A DNA stretch of 64,000 bases from an uncultured Clostridia bacterium (GTDB lineage Bacteria > Bacillota > Clostridia > Lachnospirales > CAG-274), in NCBI GenBank assembly GCA_947589665.1, contig CANQBJ010000001.1, positions 62,001 to 126,000 of the forward strand, given 5' to 3'. Shown one piece after another: positions 1-8,980 of the stretch (positions are counted from its first letter, which is position 1; each line of letters starts with the position of its first letter). The notes beneath the pieces are model-generated. The model was not told where the DNA came from. It did not search any database and was given only the letters and a program-made list of their open reading frames with translations. The position numbers and the translations under genes are program-made.

Positions 1-766
1 CTACGGCAACGCCGTTTACAAGCATTCTCTCCAATTTAGATTCCTCCTTAACAACAGTACCCTCTGCATCTGTCATACTGCTTCTTACTACTAGATTAAC
101 ATTGTATTTCTTGGCAAGCTCTACCGAACGGTTGTGAAGCACCTTGGCGCCAAGACTGGCAAGCTCCAGCATTTCGTCATAGGTTATCTCATCAAGCTTG
201 ACCGCATTCTTTACAAGACGCGGGTCACAGGTGTATACACCGTCTACGTCGGTATATATCTCACACAGGTCAGCCCCCAGCTTTGCCGCCAGAGCAACGG
301 CTGAGGTATCTGAGCCGCCTCTTCCCAGAGTAGTTATGTCCAGATGCCTGTTCACTCCCTGAAAGCCCGTTATTATAACTATATTCTTCTTTGCAAGCTC
401 ATTGTTTATCCTTTCTGTGGATATTTCCTTTATCCTTGCATTACTGTAGTTTGAAGTAGAATAGATATGGCACTGGAAAGCATTAAGGGAAATGACGGGA
501 TAGCCCAGCTTTTCAATAGCCATTGCCATAAGGGCAACAGACTGCTGCTCTCCTGTGGAAAGGAGCATATCCATTTCTCTCCTGCTTGCGTTGGGGTTTA
601 TTTCCATAGCCTTTTCTATAAGCTCATCTGTGGTATCTCCCTGTGCGCTCAGCACTACCACTACCTGATTGCCTTTCCTGTAGCTGTCCGTTATAGTATG
701 GGCAACGTGGTTTATTCTCTCTGCGTTGGCAACAGATGAACCGCCGAATTTTTTTACTATCAACAT
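1..766 (-). CDS. lysC: Aspartate kinase, 3' end cut by window edge
   Basis: Phosphorylates aspartate, the first step toward lysine, threonine and methionine. My translation of the minus strand from the ATG at 764-766 starts [18 protein letters not shown], the N-terminal aspartokinase lysine motif (KFGGSSV). It continues with [33 protein letters not shown] and [13 protein letters not shown], all typical of the amino-acid-kinase fold. A strong AAGGAGAT lies 7-8 bases before the start. The gene follows hom by 12 bases and belongs to the same operon. About 255 codons are present; the C-terminal ACT domains that decide feedback specificity lie outside the window, so the isozyme type cannot be told. 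Confidence 0.95.
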   Translation of the reverse strand, partial: MLIVKKFGGSSVANAERINHVAHTITDSYRKGNQVVVVLSAQGDTTDELIEKAMEINPNASRREMDMLLSTGEQQSVALMAMAIEKLGYPVISLNAFQCHIYSTSNYSNARIKEISTERINNELAKKNIVIITGFQGVNRHLDITTLGRGGSDTSAVALAAKLGADLCEIYTDVDGVYTCDPRLVKNAVKLDEITYDEMLELASLGAKVLHNRSVELAKKYNVNLVVRSSMTDAEGTVVKEESKLERMLVNGVAV

Positions 767-778
767 AATTATATCTCC

Positions 779-2017
779 TTAGCCTTCAATTCTTATTGTG
801 TTGAGTATACCGTTTATACCTTCACTGTTTAAAAGCTGTTCAAGCCTTGCATCGGTCTGAGCCTCGCTTACCTTGTCAGTGACAAAGGCAAATTCGTCCT
901 CCGTATCGGATACCTCTATAATGCTGTCCGTACCGAATATCCTCTTAACGGCAGCCGCAGCGCTGTCCTTTTCGCTGTATTCCACTCTCACGAGCTTACT
1001 GACCCTTACATCTTCAATGTTCATAAGCTCCTGCTTTTCCTCTGACCATTTTATGCCTAAGTTTATATTTTTGTGCCTTACGGCATCTACTATATCGCTT
1101 ACAACGGCGCTTGCCGTAGGCAGCTTGCCTGCGCCTCTGCCGTAAAACATAACATCGCCCAGCATATTGCCCTTCAGCAGTATGGCATTGAATACATCGT
1201 TTACCATACTTAAGGGATTATCTGCCTTTACAATGGCAGGAGAAACTCTTGCCCATACCCTTCCGTCTTCAAAGCCTGCCTTTCCCAAAAGCTTTATAAC
1301 TCCGCCAAGCTTTTTGGCATAGAGCATATCCGTTGTGGAAATGTTTGTGATACCCTCTGTGTATATATCCTCATAGCTTACGGTTTTTTCCGTAGCAAGT
1401 GAGGCAAGTATGGCTATTTTCCTGCAAGCGTCGTGACCCTCTACATCTGCGGCAGGGTTCCTTTCGGCATAGCCCTTTGCCTGAGCGTCCTTAAGCACAT
1501 CGTCATAGTCTATGCCCTCATTTTCCATTCTGGTGAGCATATAGTTGGTAGTGCCGTTCAGTATGCCCGTAACTGCCTCTATCCTGTCTGATGTGATGCT
1601 CCTGTTTATTGGCCTTATAATAGGTATGCCTCCGCCTACGCTTGCCTCAAAGAGAAAGTTTACATTGTTGTCCTTCGCTATCCTCATAAGCTCTGCGCCG
1701 TGAGCTGCCACAAGTTCCTTGTTGGATGTGCATACGCTCTTGCCGCTTTGCAGCGCGCTCTTTACAAAGGAATAGGCAGGGTTTATGCCGCCCATTACCT
1801 CTACGACCACTTCTACCTCGTCATCATTTAAAATATCGTCGTAGTTATGGGTTATTATATCCTGAACAGGTTCTCCCGGGAAATCCCTGAGATCCAGTAC
1901 ATACTTAATATCTACAGGCTGCTCCGCCTTGGACTCTATAAGCTCCTTGTTTGTGTTCATTACCTCTGCAACACCTGAGCCTACAGTACCGTAGCCTAAA
2001 ATTGCTATAACCGCCAT
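779..2017 (-). CDS. hom: Homoserine dehydrogenase
   Basis: NAD(P)H-dependent reduction of aspartate semialdehyde to homoserine, the branch to threonine and methionine. The N-terminal Rossmann motif GYGTVGSGV is at about residues 8-16. The catalytic region includes GILNGTTNYMLTRM and AKGYAERNPAADVEGHDA. A C-terminal ACT-like domain ends the ~412-residue protein, the full family length with regulatory tail. A GTG nine bases upstream (2024-2026) would give a longer protein, but the AGGGAG site is best spaced for the ATG at 2015-2017. It sits between the ACT protein and aspartokinase genes on the minus strand, forming an aspartate-family operon. Confidence 0.96.
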   Translation of the reverse strand: MAVIAILGYGTVGSGVAEVMNTNKELIESKAEQPVDIKYVLDLRDFPGEPVQDIITHNYDDILNDDEVEVVVEVMGGINPAYSFVKSALQSGKSVCTSNKELVAAHGAELMRIAKDNNVNFLFEASVGGGIPIIRPINRSITSDRIEAVTGILNGTTNYMLTRMENEGIDYDDVLKDAQAKGYAERNPAADVEGHDACRKIAILASLATEKTVSYEDIYTEGITNISTTDMLYAKKLGGVIKLLGKAGFEDGRVWARVSPAIVKADNPLSMVNDVFNAILLKGNMLGDVMFYGRGAGKLPTASAVVSDIVDAVRHKNINLGIKWSEEKQELMNIEDVRVSKLVRVEYSEKDSAAAAVKRIFGTDSIIEVSDTEDEFAFVTDKVSEAQTDARLEQLLNSEGINGILNTIRIEG

Positions 2018-2022
2018 TATAT

Positions 2023-2466
2023 TCACTCCCTAGCTATTATTTTCATAGATTTCAAGCCCTTTATGCCGTTAATTTCGTTTATCAGCTCTCCAAGCTGTTT
2101 TTTCATATTGCCTGTTTCCATGCTTATGGTAACATTTGCAATGCCGTTTATAGGAATAGTCTGATTGATCGTGAGTATGTTTGCTCCGCTTTCAGCCATT
2201 ACATTGAGTACATTGCTCAGAAGTCCTGCCTCGTCCTTAAGATTAAAGGCTATAATGACAGTACTGCCTCTTGTATCGGCGCTGAGTCGGGAAACATAGT
2301 CCTTATACTTATAGTAGGCGCTTCTGCTTACTCCCACAATATCCACTGCCTCCTGTACGGAGGAGGTGATATGCTGCTCCAGAAGTCTTTTAGCCTCTAC
2401 TACCTTGATATAAACCTCAGGCAGTACCCTCTTATCGACAATATAATATTCAGAAGAATTATCCAT
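2023..2466 (-). CDS. pheB: PheB/UPF0735-type ACT domain protein
   Basis: Small regulatory protein with an N-terminal region that looks like a helix-turn-helix (EAVDIVGVSRSAYYKYKDYV, about residues 40-60) and a C-terminal ACT domain (STVIIAFNLKDEAGLLSNVL onward) expected to bind an amino acid. With the start at the ATG 2464-2466, preceded by GGGAG, the protein has 147 residues, matching the family size; earlier in-frame starts lack a ribosome site. It is first in the operon with hom and lysC. The pheB name is by family likeness; here the context fits aspartate-family control rather than phenylalanine synthesis. Confidence 0.85.
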   Translation of the reverse strand: MDNSSEYYIVDKRVLPEVYIKVVEAKRLLEQHITSSVQEAVDIVGVSRSAYYKYKDYVSRLSADTRGSTVIIAFNLKDEAGLLSNVLNVMAESGANILTINQTIPINGIANVTISMETGNMKKQLGELINEINGIKGLKSMKIIARE

Positions 2467-2510
2467 AGCTTTTGTACTCCCTGCACACACAATCGTTTTC
2501 CATAGGAAGA

Positions 2511-2539
2511 AATATACCATATCTCACCGCAAAAATCAA
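2511..2539 (-). promoter_or_regulatory. Sigma-A promoter of ACT-hom-lysC operon
   Basis: On the minus strand TTGATT (2534-2539) and TATATT (2511-2516) are separated by exactly 17 bases. Transcription would begin near 2504, about 38 bases before the ACT gene start. Confidence 0.7.
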
Positions 2540-2644
2540 GGGGTATTTTAAAAGTTTTTGTTAATGTTGGGGAAATATGTGTGAATGAATTATGAACAAA
2601 ATATCTGCTGTGTTGATTATACTTTGATTTGTAAATGTATATAG

Positions 2645-2742
2645 ATAAATTTTTGTTTATGCTAGTAACTCGACCCTTCCACCATGCTGCGCATGGTCCC
2701 CCTCCCCTTGCGAAGGGGAGGTCGTTTACCGCAAGGCGGTGG
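2645..2742. repeat. Truncated family-1 MITE-like repeat
   Basis: Inverted copy of the right part of the element at 58450-58714: same terminal sequence (ATAAATTTTTGTTTATG), then ACTCGACCCTTCC, the CCATGC/GCATGG hairpin, the CCCCTTGCGAAGGGG hairpin and the CCGCAAGGCGG hairpin. The rest of the element is missing; a family-2 element begins directly beside it. No protein is encoded. Confidence 0.75.
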
Positions 2743-2748
2743 TAATGG

Positions 2749-3083
2749 ATAAATTTTTGTTTATGTTAGTAGATATGAGAAATCCTATGAATTTTTCGTC
2801 GAAAGACCTGCGGTCTCCCATTTTATAGGTAACTTTTCGTGTGAATTTTCCCTCCCGCAGCCGCAGCGTGGCTAAAGCGGGAGTTTTGCCTCTTTTGGGG
2901 TCAGTAATTATGAAATAATATAATTTTGTGCCCCAAAAGCCGTTCGGAGGGTATGGGAACCATCGGAAGGTTCCCATGTTTTTTGTTACTTTTTTTCAAA
3001 AAAAGTAAATAAAAAATTTTTTATGATTTTTAAAGCAAAAAGCATATTTATCTTATTATTTAATAAGATAAATACAAATTTAT
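2749..3083. repeat. Family-2 MITE-like repeat, copy 1 (335 bp)
   Basis: Nearly the same sequence as 17162-17509. The ends form an imperfect inverted repeat (ATAAATTTTTGTTTAT at left, ATAAATACAAATTTAT at right). Inside are several hairpins: CTCCCGC...GCGGGAG, GGGAACC...GGTTCCC, and a long TTACTTTTTTT/AAAAAAAGTAA stem near 2985-3010. A minus-strand reading frame crossing it (MGTFRWFPYPPNGFW...) is probably not a gene. Confidence 0.8.
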
Positions 3084-3094
3084 TATATATTACC

Positions 3095-3122
3095 ATAAAA
3101 AACTGCCGCAGTGCGGCAGTTT
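3095..3122 (-). terminator. Terminator of the FtsEX-murein hydrolase operon
   Basis: Hairpin ACTGCCGCA/TGCGGCAGT followed on the minus strand by TTTTTT, just past the stop of the small membrane protein gene. Confidence 0.85.
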
Positions 3123-3128
3123 TATTAA

Positions 3129-3311
3129 TCACAGTCTTTCAGCAATATTAAATAATACAAATATCATTAACGATGAAACAACTAATGTCCACAGCATGGT
3201 CAGTAAAAGCAAAAGGCAGCCGGACCGTCTGAATGCAGCGCTTATAAACCATACTCCTACCAATACAAGCAGAATACACACTATAAAATTTGCTATAAGA
3301 AGTGCAAACAT
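3129..3311 (-). CDS. Small two-helix membrane protein
   Basis: Sixty-residue hydrophobic protein with two predicted membrane segments (about residues 2-24 and 32-54) separated by a short basic turn (AFRRSG). I do not recognise a family. AGGAGAATTATAACA before the ATG is a good ribosome site and overlaps the TAG stop of the upstream beta-propeller gene, so translation is probably coupled. It is the last gene before the terminator of the ftsE-ftsX-M23-propeller run, which suggests an envelope-related role, but nothing in the sequence shows what it does. Confidence 0.65.
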   Translation of the reverse strand: MFALLIANFIVCILLVLVGVWFISAAFRRSGCLLLLLTMLWTLVVSSLMIFVLFNIAERL

Positions 3312-3324
3312 TGTTATAATTCTC

Positions 3325-5577
3325 CTATTTCAGCGTTATTTCGGTAATTTTATCTATATCGTTTATATCTATAGCGCTTACAGTATCCCTGCCGAAGCAG
3401 TAGAAATAGCCGTTGAGCTTGCAGTACTGCAGAGGAGTATCAAAATCTCCGCTCTTTTCCACAGCGCCTATTCTCCTGAAGCCGTCATCAAGATTCAGTT
3501 CATATATATAGCTGCCGTCAAAGGTAACTCTGCCGCTTTCCTTGTCCGTAATGGTAACAGGCAGCATAAACATATTCTTCTCCTTGTCAAATGTAAAGAA
3601 ATCCGCATTTGCAAAGAGGGATGTGATTATATTATCCTTTCCCAGTTCCTCGCTGTACAGCTTTACGGTATTGTCTCTTCCCTCTATACTGTAGGCATTT
3701 GCCTTAAGTACATTATCGCCGTCGTCTATGGTCAGTATATGGCTTTCGTCATAGGGATATATAAGTATGCTTCCCGTTGAAAGCTTAAGCACGCCATAGC
3801 CCGCAGGATTTGTGGGATTAGAGCTGTCTATAAGGTACATTGCCTGTCCCTGTTCCTTTGGTATAAGAAATATCATATCCCCTGTAAATATGGCGGACTG
3901 CACAGGCGCATTGTTGGCAACTCTGTTTGCCTCGCCGCAAAGCTCCATATTGTTGTTGAGAATATATATATTTGTTATATTCTTATTTGTGCCTTTTTCC
4001 TTGTATTCCGTAGCTATGCTGAAATAACCTGCATTCTCATTCATGGAATGTCTGTCCAGTACATATCCCTTTACATTGCCCTTTCCGTTTAAGGCAATAT
4101 TTCCGTTTGAAAGACCTATTCTGTATATAAATGTGTTTTCTTCATTATTATTTGTGTCAAAGCCCGTATATCTGTTCTTTGCAACATAGAGATTGTTCTC
4201 TGAGAGATACACGTTCTCGCCGCCGCAGAGGTATGCCTTTACATTGGCAGGCACTGAAATATCCGTTATGTTAAGGGCTGATACCACGGTGTAGTCGTCG
4301 CTTCCTGCCTCGGGGAAGTACTGCACATCCACGAAGGTAAGGAAAGAATTTACACCCTCGGGAGGACATTCCCTGTATGACGGCGGATAGAAATGTCCGT
4401 CTGTCTGGGAATCGAAAACGGAAAGCTGAGATAAAAGATATATATAATCTCCGTGCTTTACTGAATTGACATAGCCTCCGTCAACTGAAAATTCCTTTTT
4501 CAGCGCAGGCTTTGATCTATCTGTTATATCGTATACATAGGCTGCGGCGCAGTCACAGTTGTTGCGTATATCCGAAGGCGTCCCGCCCTCGGTACCCTGA
4601 GCCTGAGTCTGTGCAGCGGCATCCGAAGTAGTGACCTCTGTGGGGGTCTCGCTGTCGTCAGCCCTTCTGTTTCCTGCCGCTACAAGGATATTGCCCTGTA
4701 AATACAGCTTTGAAACGGTAAAGCTCTCGTCTGTGTCTATTCTGCCTGCGGCTGTATTTGAGTTATGGTCTATTATATATATGCTGTTTCCTCTGCCGTA
4801 ATATATATATTGGCTGTCGCTTTGTATTACATCGCTTTTCTTGTCTGTTATAAGCTTTACTACAGAGTTATCCTCCTGAGCGTCTCCGCTGTCCTCGGCT
4901 CCTGCGCGCTTTAAAAATCCATTCCTGCCAAGTGCGTCCGTTATGCCCTTAAGGTTGCTTTCATTGGCAACATAGGGCAGACTGTTTACCTGGGCCTTAA
5001 GGCTGTTTATAAAGTCTGCGCTTTCGTCCTGAGTAAATGCCTGCTTGTCCTCCGATACAATAACAAGATCGCCGTAATAGTGTATCTCCTTGTCAAAGGC
5101 CTCGGCAAATACCTGAAGAGGAACATATATAGTGTTTCTTCTTTTGAATATCCTGTTGCTGTACTCAATATCCTTTTCTGAGGAGCTGCTTACAAGGTCC
5201 GCTTTTTCCTTGTCTATGACAAGAGCCTCGTTATTAAGCCTTATGGCTGCGCTGACCTCGTTCATATCGGCAGTAACGCTTGCGCCGTAGGCTGACTTGA
5301 AAAATGATATAGGGACATATGCCACCTGATTTTCAATAATGGGTACAAAGGAAGCGTTGCCGTTATCTATGAGCATCTGCTCCTTATCCGCCATTATTAC
5401 GGGACTTTCCTTGTACAGTACAACAGCCCTGTCAAGCCTGTCCTCTACCGCTACATCATCTGAACTGGGAGGAGCAGACACTATACCGTTATTTCTGCTG
5501 AAGACCTGTAGGCAAAGTACGAATGCCAGTATTATAAAATAAACAATAAGTATGCCAAGAACCATTTTGTTCTTCAT
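3325..5577 (-). CDS. Secreted/anchored beta-propeller domain protein with copper-amine-oxidase-N-like domain
   Basis: 750-residue envelope protein. Residues 1-27 form a membrane anchor or signal. Residues ~65-175 resemble the copper amine oxidase N-terminal-like module of Firmicutes surface proteins (repeated YVPI/YVPLQVFAEAF pattern). A Thr/Gln/Ala linker (TSDAAAQTQAQGTEGG) lies near residues 320-335, inside the large C-terminal domain of the secreted beta-propeller family (Beta_propel type). No catalytic motif is visible. It follows the M23 murein hydrolase gene by 17 bases and precedes a small membrane protein, so it likely acts at the cell wall. Function unknown; assignment rests on overall pattern. 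Confidence 0.75.
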   Translation of the reverse strand: MKNKMVLGILIVYFIILAFVLCLQVFSRNNGIVSAPPSSDDVAVEDRLDRAVVLYKESPVIMADKEQMLIDNGNASFVPIIENQVAYVPISFFKSAYGASVTADMNEVSAAIRLNNEALVIDKEKADLVSSSSEKDIEYSNRIFKRRNTIYVPLQVFAEAFDKEIHYYGDLVIVSEDKQAFTQDESADFINSLKAQVNSLPYVANESNLKGITDALGRNGFLKRAGAEDSGDAQEDNSVVKLITDKKSDVIQSDSQYIYYGRGNSIYIIDHNSNTAAGRIDTDESFTVSKLYLQGNILVAAGNRRADDSETPTEVTTSDAAAQTQAQGTEGGTPSDIRNNCDCAAAYVYDITDRSKPALKKEFSVDGGYVNSVKHGDYIYLLSQLSVFDSQTDGHFYPPSYRECPPEGVNSFLTFVDVQYFPEAGSDDYTVVSALNITDISVPANVKAYLCGGENVYLSENNLYVAKNRYTGFDTNNNEENTFIYRIGLSNGNIALNGKGNVKGYVLDRHSMNENAGYFSIATEYKEKGTNKNITNIYILNNNMELCGEANRVANNAPVQSAIFTGDMIFLIPKEQGQAMYLIDSSNPTNPAGYGVLKLSTGSILIYPYDESHILTIDDGDNVLKANAYSIEGRDNTVKLYSEELGKDNIITSLFANADFFTFDKEKNMFMLPVTITDKESGRVTFDGSYIYELNLDDGFRRIGAVEKSGDFDTPLQYCKLNGYFYCFGRDTVSAIDINDIDKITEITLK

Positions 5578-5594
5578 ATTGTCACCCTTTTAAT

Positions 5595-6800
5595 TTAATA
5601 TATGTAGCCTGTGGGATTGGTGTGAGCGCCGTTTATTCTTACTTCAAAATGAGAGTGAACACCTGTAGAGTAGCCTGTTGTTCCTGCACCTGCTATTACC
5701 TGGCCTCTTGAAACCTGCTGTCCTACGCTTACCTTAAGCACATTGTTATGGGCATAAAGCGTGGAATATCCGCCGCCGTGGTCTATTATGATGCATTTGC
5801 CGTAGCCGCCTCGCCAGCCTGCATATATTACAGTGCCGCTTTCGGCTGCTATTACGTCTGTGTTAAGCGTAGCCTTAAGGTCAAGACCTGTATGGAACTC
5901 CTGCTTTCCGCTTATGGGACTTCCTCTGTAGCCGTAGCCTGAGTTAGGCGCATAACCGTTATAGGCAGGTATAGGATACTGATATTTCTTTCCGTCTGTG
6001 TTATACACTCTGTTGCTTGAAGAACCTCTTGATGCTGCTACAGCCTCGCCTGCCGCCGCATTTGCAGCAGCCGCCTGTGCCGCTGCCTCTGCCTGAGCCT
6101 TCTTTATAAGGCTCTGTACATTGGCATCCTGCTGCTGAAGCTCTGCTATCTGAGCCTCATAGGTAGATGCATTTGCATCAAGCTGTTTTACTATAGCGTT
6201 CTTTTCGGCTATCTTTTTATCAAGCTCAGCCTGTTTGTCCTGCTGCTGCTTTTTGATATCCTCTATGCTCTTCTTGTCCTCCTCGATCTTCTTTACGTTC
6301 TCGCTTATTATCTTTTCGGCTCTTTCATACTTGGCAAGAAGATCGCTGTCATATTCCATAAGCCTGTTGGTATATTCCACACGGGTAAGAAAATCTCCAA
6401 AGTCCTCGGCGCTTAAAAGCACGTCTATATATCTGCTGTTGCCATACTCATACATTACCCTTATCCTCTTTTTAAGAGTATCGTGCTGTTCCTCTCTTAT
6501 CTTTGTAGCCTCCTCAAGCTCCTGTTGGCTTTTTTCCAGACGAGCCTGGGTATCGTTGAGCTTTGTATTAAGCTGCTGTATCTCCGCCTGCACCTGACCC
6601 AGTTCTGTATCCAGCTTGCTTACTTCCGTCTGGGTAGTCTCCTTCTGTGCATTTGTAGTGTTCAGGTTCTGCTGAGCCTGATTTATCTGATTTTTGAAGG
6701 CTGAACTCTTTTTCTGCAAATCGCTTACGCTTGCACCCTGTACTGCTGTTGAAGCGCAAAGGGCAAGAGATATAAGCATTGCCATAAATTTTTTATTCAT
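5595..6800 (-). CDS. EnvC/PcsB-like murein hydrolase: coiled coil plus M23 peptidase
   Basis: Secreted 401-residue protein: signal peptide (1-22), long coiled coil (about 25-235), Ala-rich linker, then an M23 (LytM) endopeptidase domain. The zinc ligands appear in HTGLD and HSHFE, with TLYAHNN between them, so the domain looks catalytically competent rather than degenerate like EnvC. Cleaves peptide cross-links in peptidoglycan. It lies directly downstream of ftsE-ftsX; by analogy with FtsEX-EnvC and FtsEX-PcsB/CwlO, the coiled coil probably docks on the FtsX extracellular domain and the ABC pair switches the enzyme on during division or elongation. Confidence 0.9.
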   Translation of the reverse strand: MNKKFMAMLISLALCASTAVQGASVSDLQKKSSAFKNQINQAQQNLNTTNAQKETTQTEVSKLDTELGQVQAEIQQLNTKLNDTQARLEKSQQELEEATKIREEQHDTLKKRIRVMYEYGNSRYIDVLLSAEDFGDFLTRVEYTNRLMEYDSDLLAKYERAEKIISENVKKIEEDKKSIEDIKKQQQDKQAELDKKIAEKNAIVKQLDANASTYEAQIAELQQQDANVQSLIKKAQAEAAAQAAAANAAAGEAVAASRGSSSNRVYNTDGKKYQYPIPAYNGYAPNSGYGYRGSPISGKQEFHTGLDLKATLNTDVIAAESGTVIYAGWRGGYGKCIIIDHGGGYSTLYAHNNVLKVSVGQQVSRGQVIAGAGTTGYSTGVHSHFEVRINGAHTNPTGYIY

Positions 6801-6861
6801 ATATTATCAACTCACTTTTTATATAAAACCATTGTGTACATTAAAATAGGACGGAAACCTC

Positions 6862-6940
6862 TCCGCAAATTGGCTCAGATGCCGATCTGCGGAAGATAGG
6901 CTGCCTTGGCTGAACCAAAGGAATGAAGACATTCCTTCGG
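6862..6940. other. Structured intergenic region between ftsX and M23 gene
   Basis: The 142-base gap holds two hairpins: TCCGCA (6862-6867) with TGCGGA (6888-6893), and CCAAAGGAATG (6915-6925) with CATTCCTTCGG (6930-6940). Neither is followed by a clear U-tract on the minus strand. It could be a leader, an mRNA processing site or an attenuator for the hydrolase gene. No known riboswitch consensus was matched. Confidence 0.4.
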
Positions 6941-6942
6941 AA

Positions 6943-8226
6943 TTATACGTTAAGATGCTTTCTTATAGAGCTTATGGAACCCATAGCACCTATGAGCATA
7001 CCTACTACAAGTGAAATAGGTATTATGACTATAAACAGTTCTTCCACTGTTCTCAGCTCTATTATAGTCCTTAAAGCGGAATACTGTGATGTAAAGAAGC
7101 TGTACAGCTTATAATAGCCTAACAGACAGAGTACGGAAGGTATTGCCGCGCCTATAAGACCTATTATAAGTCCTTCTATTATAAAGGGCCATCTTATAAA
7201 CCAGTCTGTAGCACCTACATACTTCATTATATTGATCTCATTCTTCCTTACATATACGGTAAGCTTTATGGTGTTTGTTATAATGCCTATGGCTACTATG
7301 CAAAGTATAGCTATAAGCACAATTGCCACTACCTTGAATATAGTATCTATTGTAATAAGAGTTTCGGTCACTTCCTGAGCGTGCCTTATGCTTTCTATAC
7401 CCTTGAACTCATAATCGGCATCTCCGGGCTTGGGAGTACGGTCTAAAGTACTTCCCTCTGTAGCTGCCTCGCTCTTTATGGAAGGCGTAGGTTTTGCGCT
7501 TGCTGCCTGATTTATGCCTGCGGGAGCCTGAGCGTCCTTGGCGGGAGGTGCCTGTGTAGTTGCCTGAGTTGCTGCCTGAGTAGCCGCTTGTGTAGCAGCC
7601 TGAGTTTCAGCATATACCTCTTCCTCAAAGGGATTGTAAAGCATTGCGGTTTTCTCGGTAACGGGCTGAGATGCAGCCTGTGTAGCCGCCTGAGTTGTGG
7701 TCTGTGTTGCCGCCTGAGTAATAGGCTGAGTCGTAGCCTCTGTCACAGGGTCGTTTGAATGCTTTTCCAAAAGCTCCTGCTCGTAATCCCATTGAAGCTG
7801 CTCCATCTGCGCTATGAAGGCCTTCTGATATCTTATGGCAGTAAGCTTTACATCAAGGGAACGGGGAAATGGATTATCGTTCTCCAGTCCGTCTAAAAGT
7901 CCGCTTTCCCACATAGTCTTGGCTGAATCAAGAGCCTCCTCCGCTGAGGTGTACTCCACTGAGGCTACATTGGGCATAGCCTCTATTCTCTCAACAAGCT
8001 CCTCTGCCTCCTCGTCTGTAGGCAGATCGCCTAAGTAAAGTGTAACTCCTATGTTGTCCTCTATCTGCTGCAATATGCTGTCCACATTGGCTATTATGCA
8101 CAGGGACAGTATTACTACAAATATACAGGCGCTTACTATGATTATTGAGGCAAGGCTCATAAGCCCGTTTTTGAAGATACCTCTGAAACCCTGATTAATA
8201 TAATATTTCCAAGTTCGAAGTTTCAT
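6943..8226 (-). CDS. ftsX: Cell division ABC permease FtsX with long Thr/Gln-rich insert
   Basis: Membrane subunit of the FtsEX complex. One N-terminal membrane helix (about 20-42), a large extracellular domain, then three C-terminal helices with the FtsX motif region ([20 protein letters not shown]). Usual Gram-positive FtsX is about 300 residues; this one has ~427 because about 130 residues of low-complexity Thr/Gln/Ala/Pro sequence (repeats of [10 protein letters not shown]) sit in the extracellular loop between about 155 and 290. The ATG at 8224-8226 preceded by GGTGG matches family N-termini ([15 protein letters not shown]); an upstream in-frame ATG is less likely. It overlaps ftsE by 32 bases. 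Confidence 0.93.
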   Translation of the reverse strand: MKLRTWKYYINQGFRGIFKNGLMSLASIIIVSACIFVVILSLCIIANVDSILQQIEDNIGVTLYLGDLPTDEEAEELVERIEAMPNVASVEYTSAEEALDSAKTMWESGLLDGLENDNPFPRSLDVKLTAIRYQKAFIAQMEQLQWDYEQELLEKHSNDPVTEATTQPITQAATQTTTQAATQAASQPVTEKTAMLYNPFEEEVYAETQAATQAATQAATQATTQAPPAKDAQAPAGINQAASAKPTPSIKSEAATEGSTLDRTPKPGDADYEFKGIESIRHAQEVTETLITIDTIFKVVAIVLIAILCIVAIGIITNTIKLTVYVRKNEINIMKYVGATDWFIRWPFIIEGLIIGLIGAAIPSVLCLLGYYKLYSFFTSQYSALRTIIELRTVEELFIVIIPISLVVGMLIGAMGSISSIRKHLNV

Positions 8227-8902
8227 CGTCGTATCCACCACCTTCAACATCTCTTAAAATAACACCCTTGTTAATGGCAACCACACGCTTTTGCATCTTG
8301 TCTACTATATCCTTGGCATGGGTCGATATAACAACGGTAGTGCCGTTTCTGTTTATCTCCTGTATAAGCTCCATTATCTCCCATGCGGTATCGGGATCAA
8401 GATTGCCTGTAGGCTCGTCTGCTAGCAGTATAGGGGGCCTGTTTATAATAGCACGGGCAAGGGCAACTCTCTGCTGCTCGCCGCCTGAAAGCTGATTGGG
8501 ATATGCCTTTACCTTCTTGCCCAAGCCTACCATTGCCAATATCTGAGGCACATTTCGTCTTATTATCCTGGGGCTTGTCTCCACTGCCTGCATTGCAAAG
8601 GCAACATTTTCATATACAGTCTTTGAGGGCAGCAGTCTGTAGTCCTGGAACACTACTCCTATCCTTCTTCTCAGATAGGGTATCTGACGTCTTTTAAGAG
8701 TGGTTATGTCCTTGCCGTCTATTATTATCTTTCCGCTTGTAGGCTCTGTTTCCTTAAGCAAAAGCCTGATAAAGGTAGACTTTCCGGAGCCTGAGGAGCC
8801 TACTACAAAGACAAACTCTCCCTTGTCTATATGTAAATTCATATCCCTCAGACCAACTGCACCATTTTCATAGATTTTGGTGACATTTTCCATATCTATC
8901 AT
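8195..8902 (-). CDS. ftsE: Cell division ATP-binding protein FtsE
   Basis: Cytoplasmic ABC ATPase, 235 residues, pairing with FtsX to gate a peptidoglycan hydrolase. Walker [10 protein letters not shown] (about 36-44), Q-loop region [10 protein letters not shown], signature [14 protein letters not shown], Walker [13 protein letters not shown] and the switch histidine in VISTHAKD are all present. An AAAGGAAG site precedes the ATG. It is first in the run ftsE-ftsX-M23-propeller, and a 29-base palindrome lies upstream in its leader. Confidence 0.97.
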   Translation of the reverse strand: MIDMENVTKIYENGAVGLRDMNLHIDKGEFVFVVGSSGSGKSTFIRLLLKETEPTSGKIIIDGKDITTLKRRQIPYLRRRIGVVFQDYRLLPSKTVYENVAFAMQAVETSPRIIRRNVPQILAMVGLGKKVKAYPNQLSGGEQQRVALARAIINRPPILLADEPTGNLDPDTAWEIMELIQEINRNGTTVVISTHAKDIVDKMQKRVVAINKGVILRDVEGGGYDDETSNLEILY

Positions 8903-8929
8903 TCGGTATACTTCCTTTCGTCCCTCGCC

Positions 8930-8958
8930 GATATCCTCCCTTTCAAAGGGAGGATATC
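8930..8958. promoter_or_regulatory. 29-base palindrome in the ftsE leader
   Basis: GATATCCTCCCTTT, one C, then its exact reverse complement. It lies between the regulator gene stop (8981) and the ftsE start. No U-tract follows on either strand, so it is not a classical terminator; it could be an operator, an RNA stability hairpin or a partial terminator. The CCUCCC arm could also mimic an anti-Shine-Dalgarno sequence. Confidence 0.55.
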
Positions 8959-8980
8959 AGTAAGGTCTAAAATTAAATTA

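Noticed and set aside
2726-2977. Minus-strand reading frame MGTFRWFPYPPNGFW... with a relative at 17243-17494
   Set aside because: It lies inside the family-2 repeat. The two copies differ in both ends and in frame after the shared part, and hairpin conservation explains the similarity better than coding.
6801-6942. Possible c-di-AMP (ydaO-type) or c-di-GMP riboswitch upstream of the M23 hydrolase
   Set aside because: The hairpins do not match the conserved core sequences I know for those riboswitches, and the gap is inside an operon.
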